Part shown: one piece after another, positions 63,942-64,000 of the stretch | Numbering within the stretch: position 1 is the stretch's first letter | How the letters are laid out: each line of letters starts with the position of its first letter | DNA from: a bacterium 1XD42-76 | GTDB lineage: Bacteria > Bacillota > Clostridia > Lachnospirales > Lachnospiraceae | Direction: 5' to 3' | Length of the DNA stretch: 64,000 nucleotides | Assembly: GCA_009917545.1 (NCBI GenBank) | Contig: QZDW01000016.1 | Span: 1 to 64,000 of the forward strand | Notes under the pieces: generated by a model | Database searches by the model: none | The model's input: the letters and a program-made list of their open reading frames with translations, nothing else | What the model was told of the DNA's origin: nothing | Translations under genes and position numbers: made by a program

Positions 63942-64000
63942 ATGCTGTTTGAAAAACAGAGGACGGGAATGCCCGGAACCAGCATTCGTTACAGTATTTT
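63942..64000 (+). CDS. Start of next gene, probably sensor kinase (partial)
   Basis: The ATG at 63942 follows GGGGGAG and opens a frame (MLFEKQRTGMPGTSIRYSI) that runs off the window. Its position directly after a YesN-type regulator suggests a YesM-type histidine kinase, but the 19 residues seen cannot prove it. Confidence 0.4.
   Translation, partial: MLFEKQRTGMPGTSIRYSI

Overview
The window looks like chromosomal DNA of a Gram-positive gut anaerobe, most likely a Lachnospiraceae (Clostridium cluster XIVa) member. Supporting signs are strong AGGAGG-type ribosome sites, TTGACA/TATAAT promoters, a DapL-type lysine pathway gene, a Pta-AckA acetate module, a DarA-type c-di-AMP receptor, a spore-former-style radical SAM/DUF4130 pair, and the order yceD-rpmF ... 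plsX-acpP-rnc-smc-ftsY. No tRNA, rRNA, CRISPR array or intact insertion sequence was seen.

Region 1 (1-20 kb) is accessory DNA with much gene decay. It holds a C5 cytosine methyltransferase, an HNH nuclease gene cut by an in-frame TGA, and an AAA-ATPase-like/PD-(D/E)XK gene bracketed by a perfect 82-bp direct repeat. A Uma2-type nuclease and a metallophosphoesterase follow. Next comes a compact same-strand cluster (6.3-15.4 kb): an unknown protein, a frameshifted DUF2786 gene, a hypothetical protein, two FliG-C-like proteins, a winged-helix-like regulator, an ADP-ribosylglycohydrolase with a large unrecognised C-terminal half, a GC-rich MBL-fold hydrolase and a PD-(D/E)XK protein followed by the broken tail of a second MBL protein. 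A BspA-type leucine-rich repeat protein, a decayed copy of the regulator and a broken BlaI-type repressor gene end this part.

Region 2 (20-33 kb) is mostly core: a chemotaxis receptor, pssA-psd for phosphatidylethanolamine, the radical SAM/DUF4130 pair, a monoacylglycerol-lipase-like hydrolase, darA, pta-ackA and a large secreted CAP-domain protein with wall-binding-like repeats.

Region 3 (33-52 kb) carries yceD-rpmF and, about 9.8 kb further on, plsX-acpP-rnc-smc-ftsY. The interval holds an ATPase-like pseudogene, an ABC exporter, an HTH/desulfoferrodoxin-like regulator, a PTS EIIC-like membrane protein, a secreted repeat protein, pyrG, dapL and a stranded gatA fragment. A ~107-bp dispersed repeat is present at seven or more places in this interval and just after plsX. 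The PyrG protein carries a C-terminal ANTAR-like RNA-binding domain, the most unusual fusion in the window.

Region 4 (51-64 kb) has ilvA, a solute-binding lipoprotein next to a giant hybrid histidine kinase, a polar amino-acid ABC transporter, an AbgB-like M20 amidohydrolase behind a large inverted repeat, and an AraC-type response regulator with the start of what is probably its kinase.
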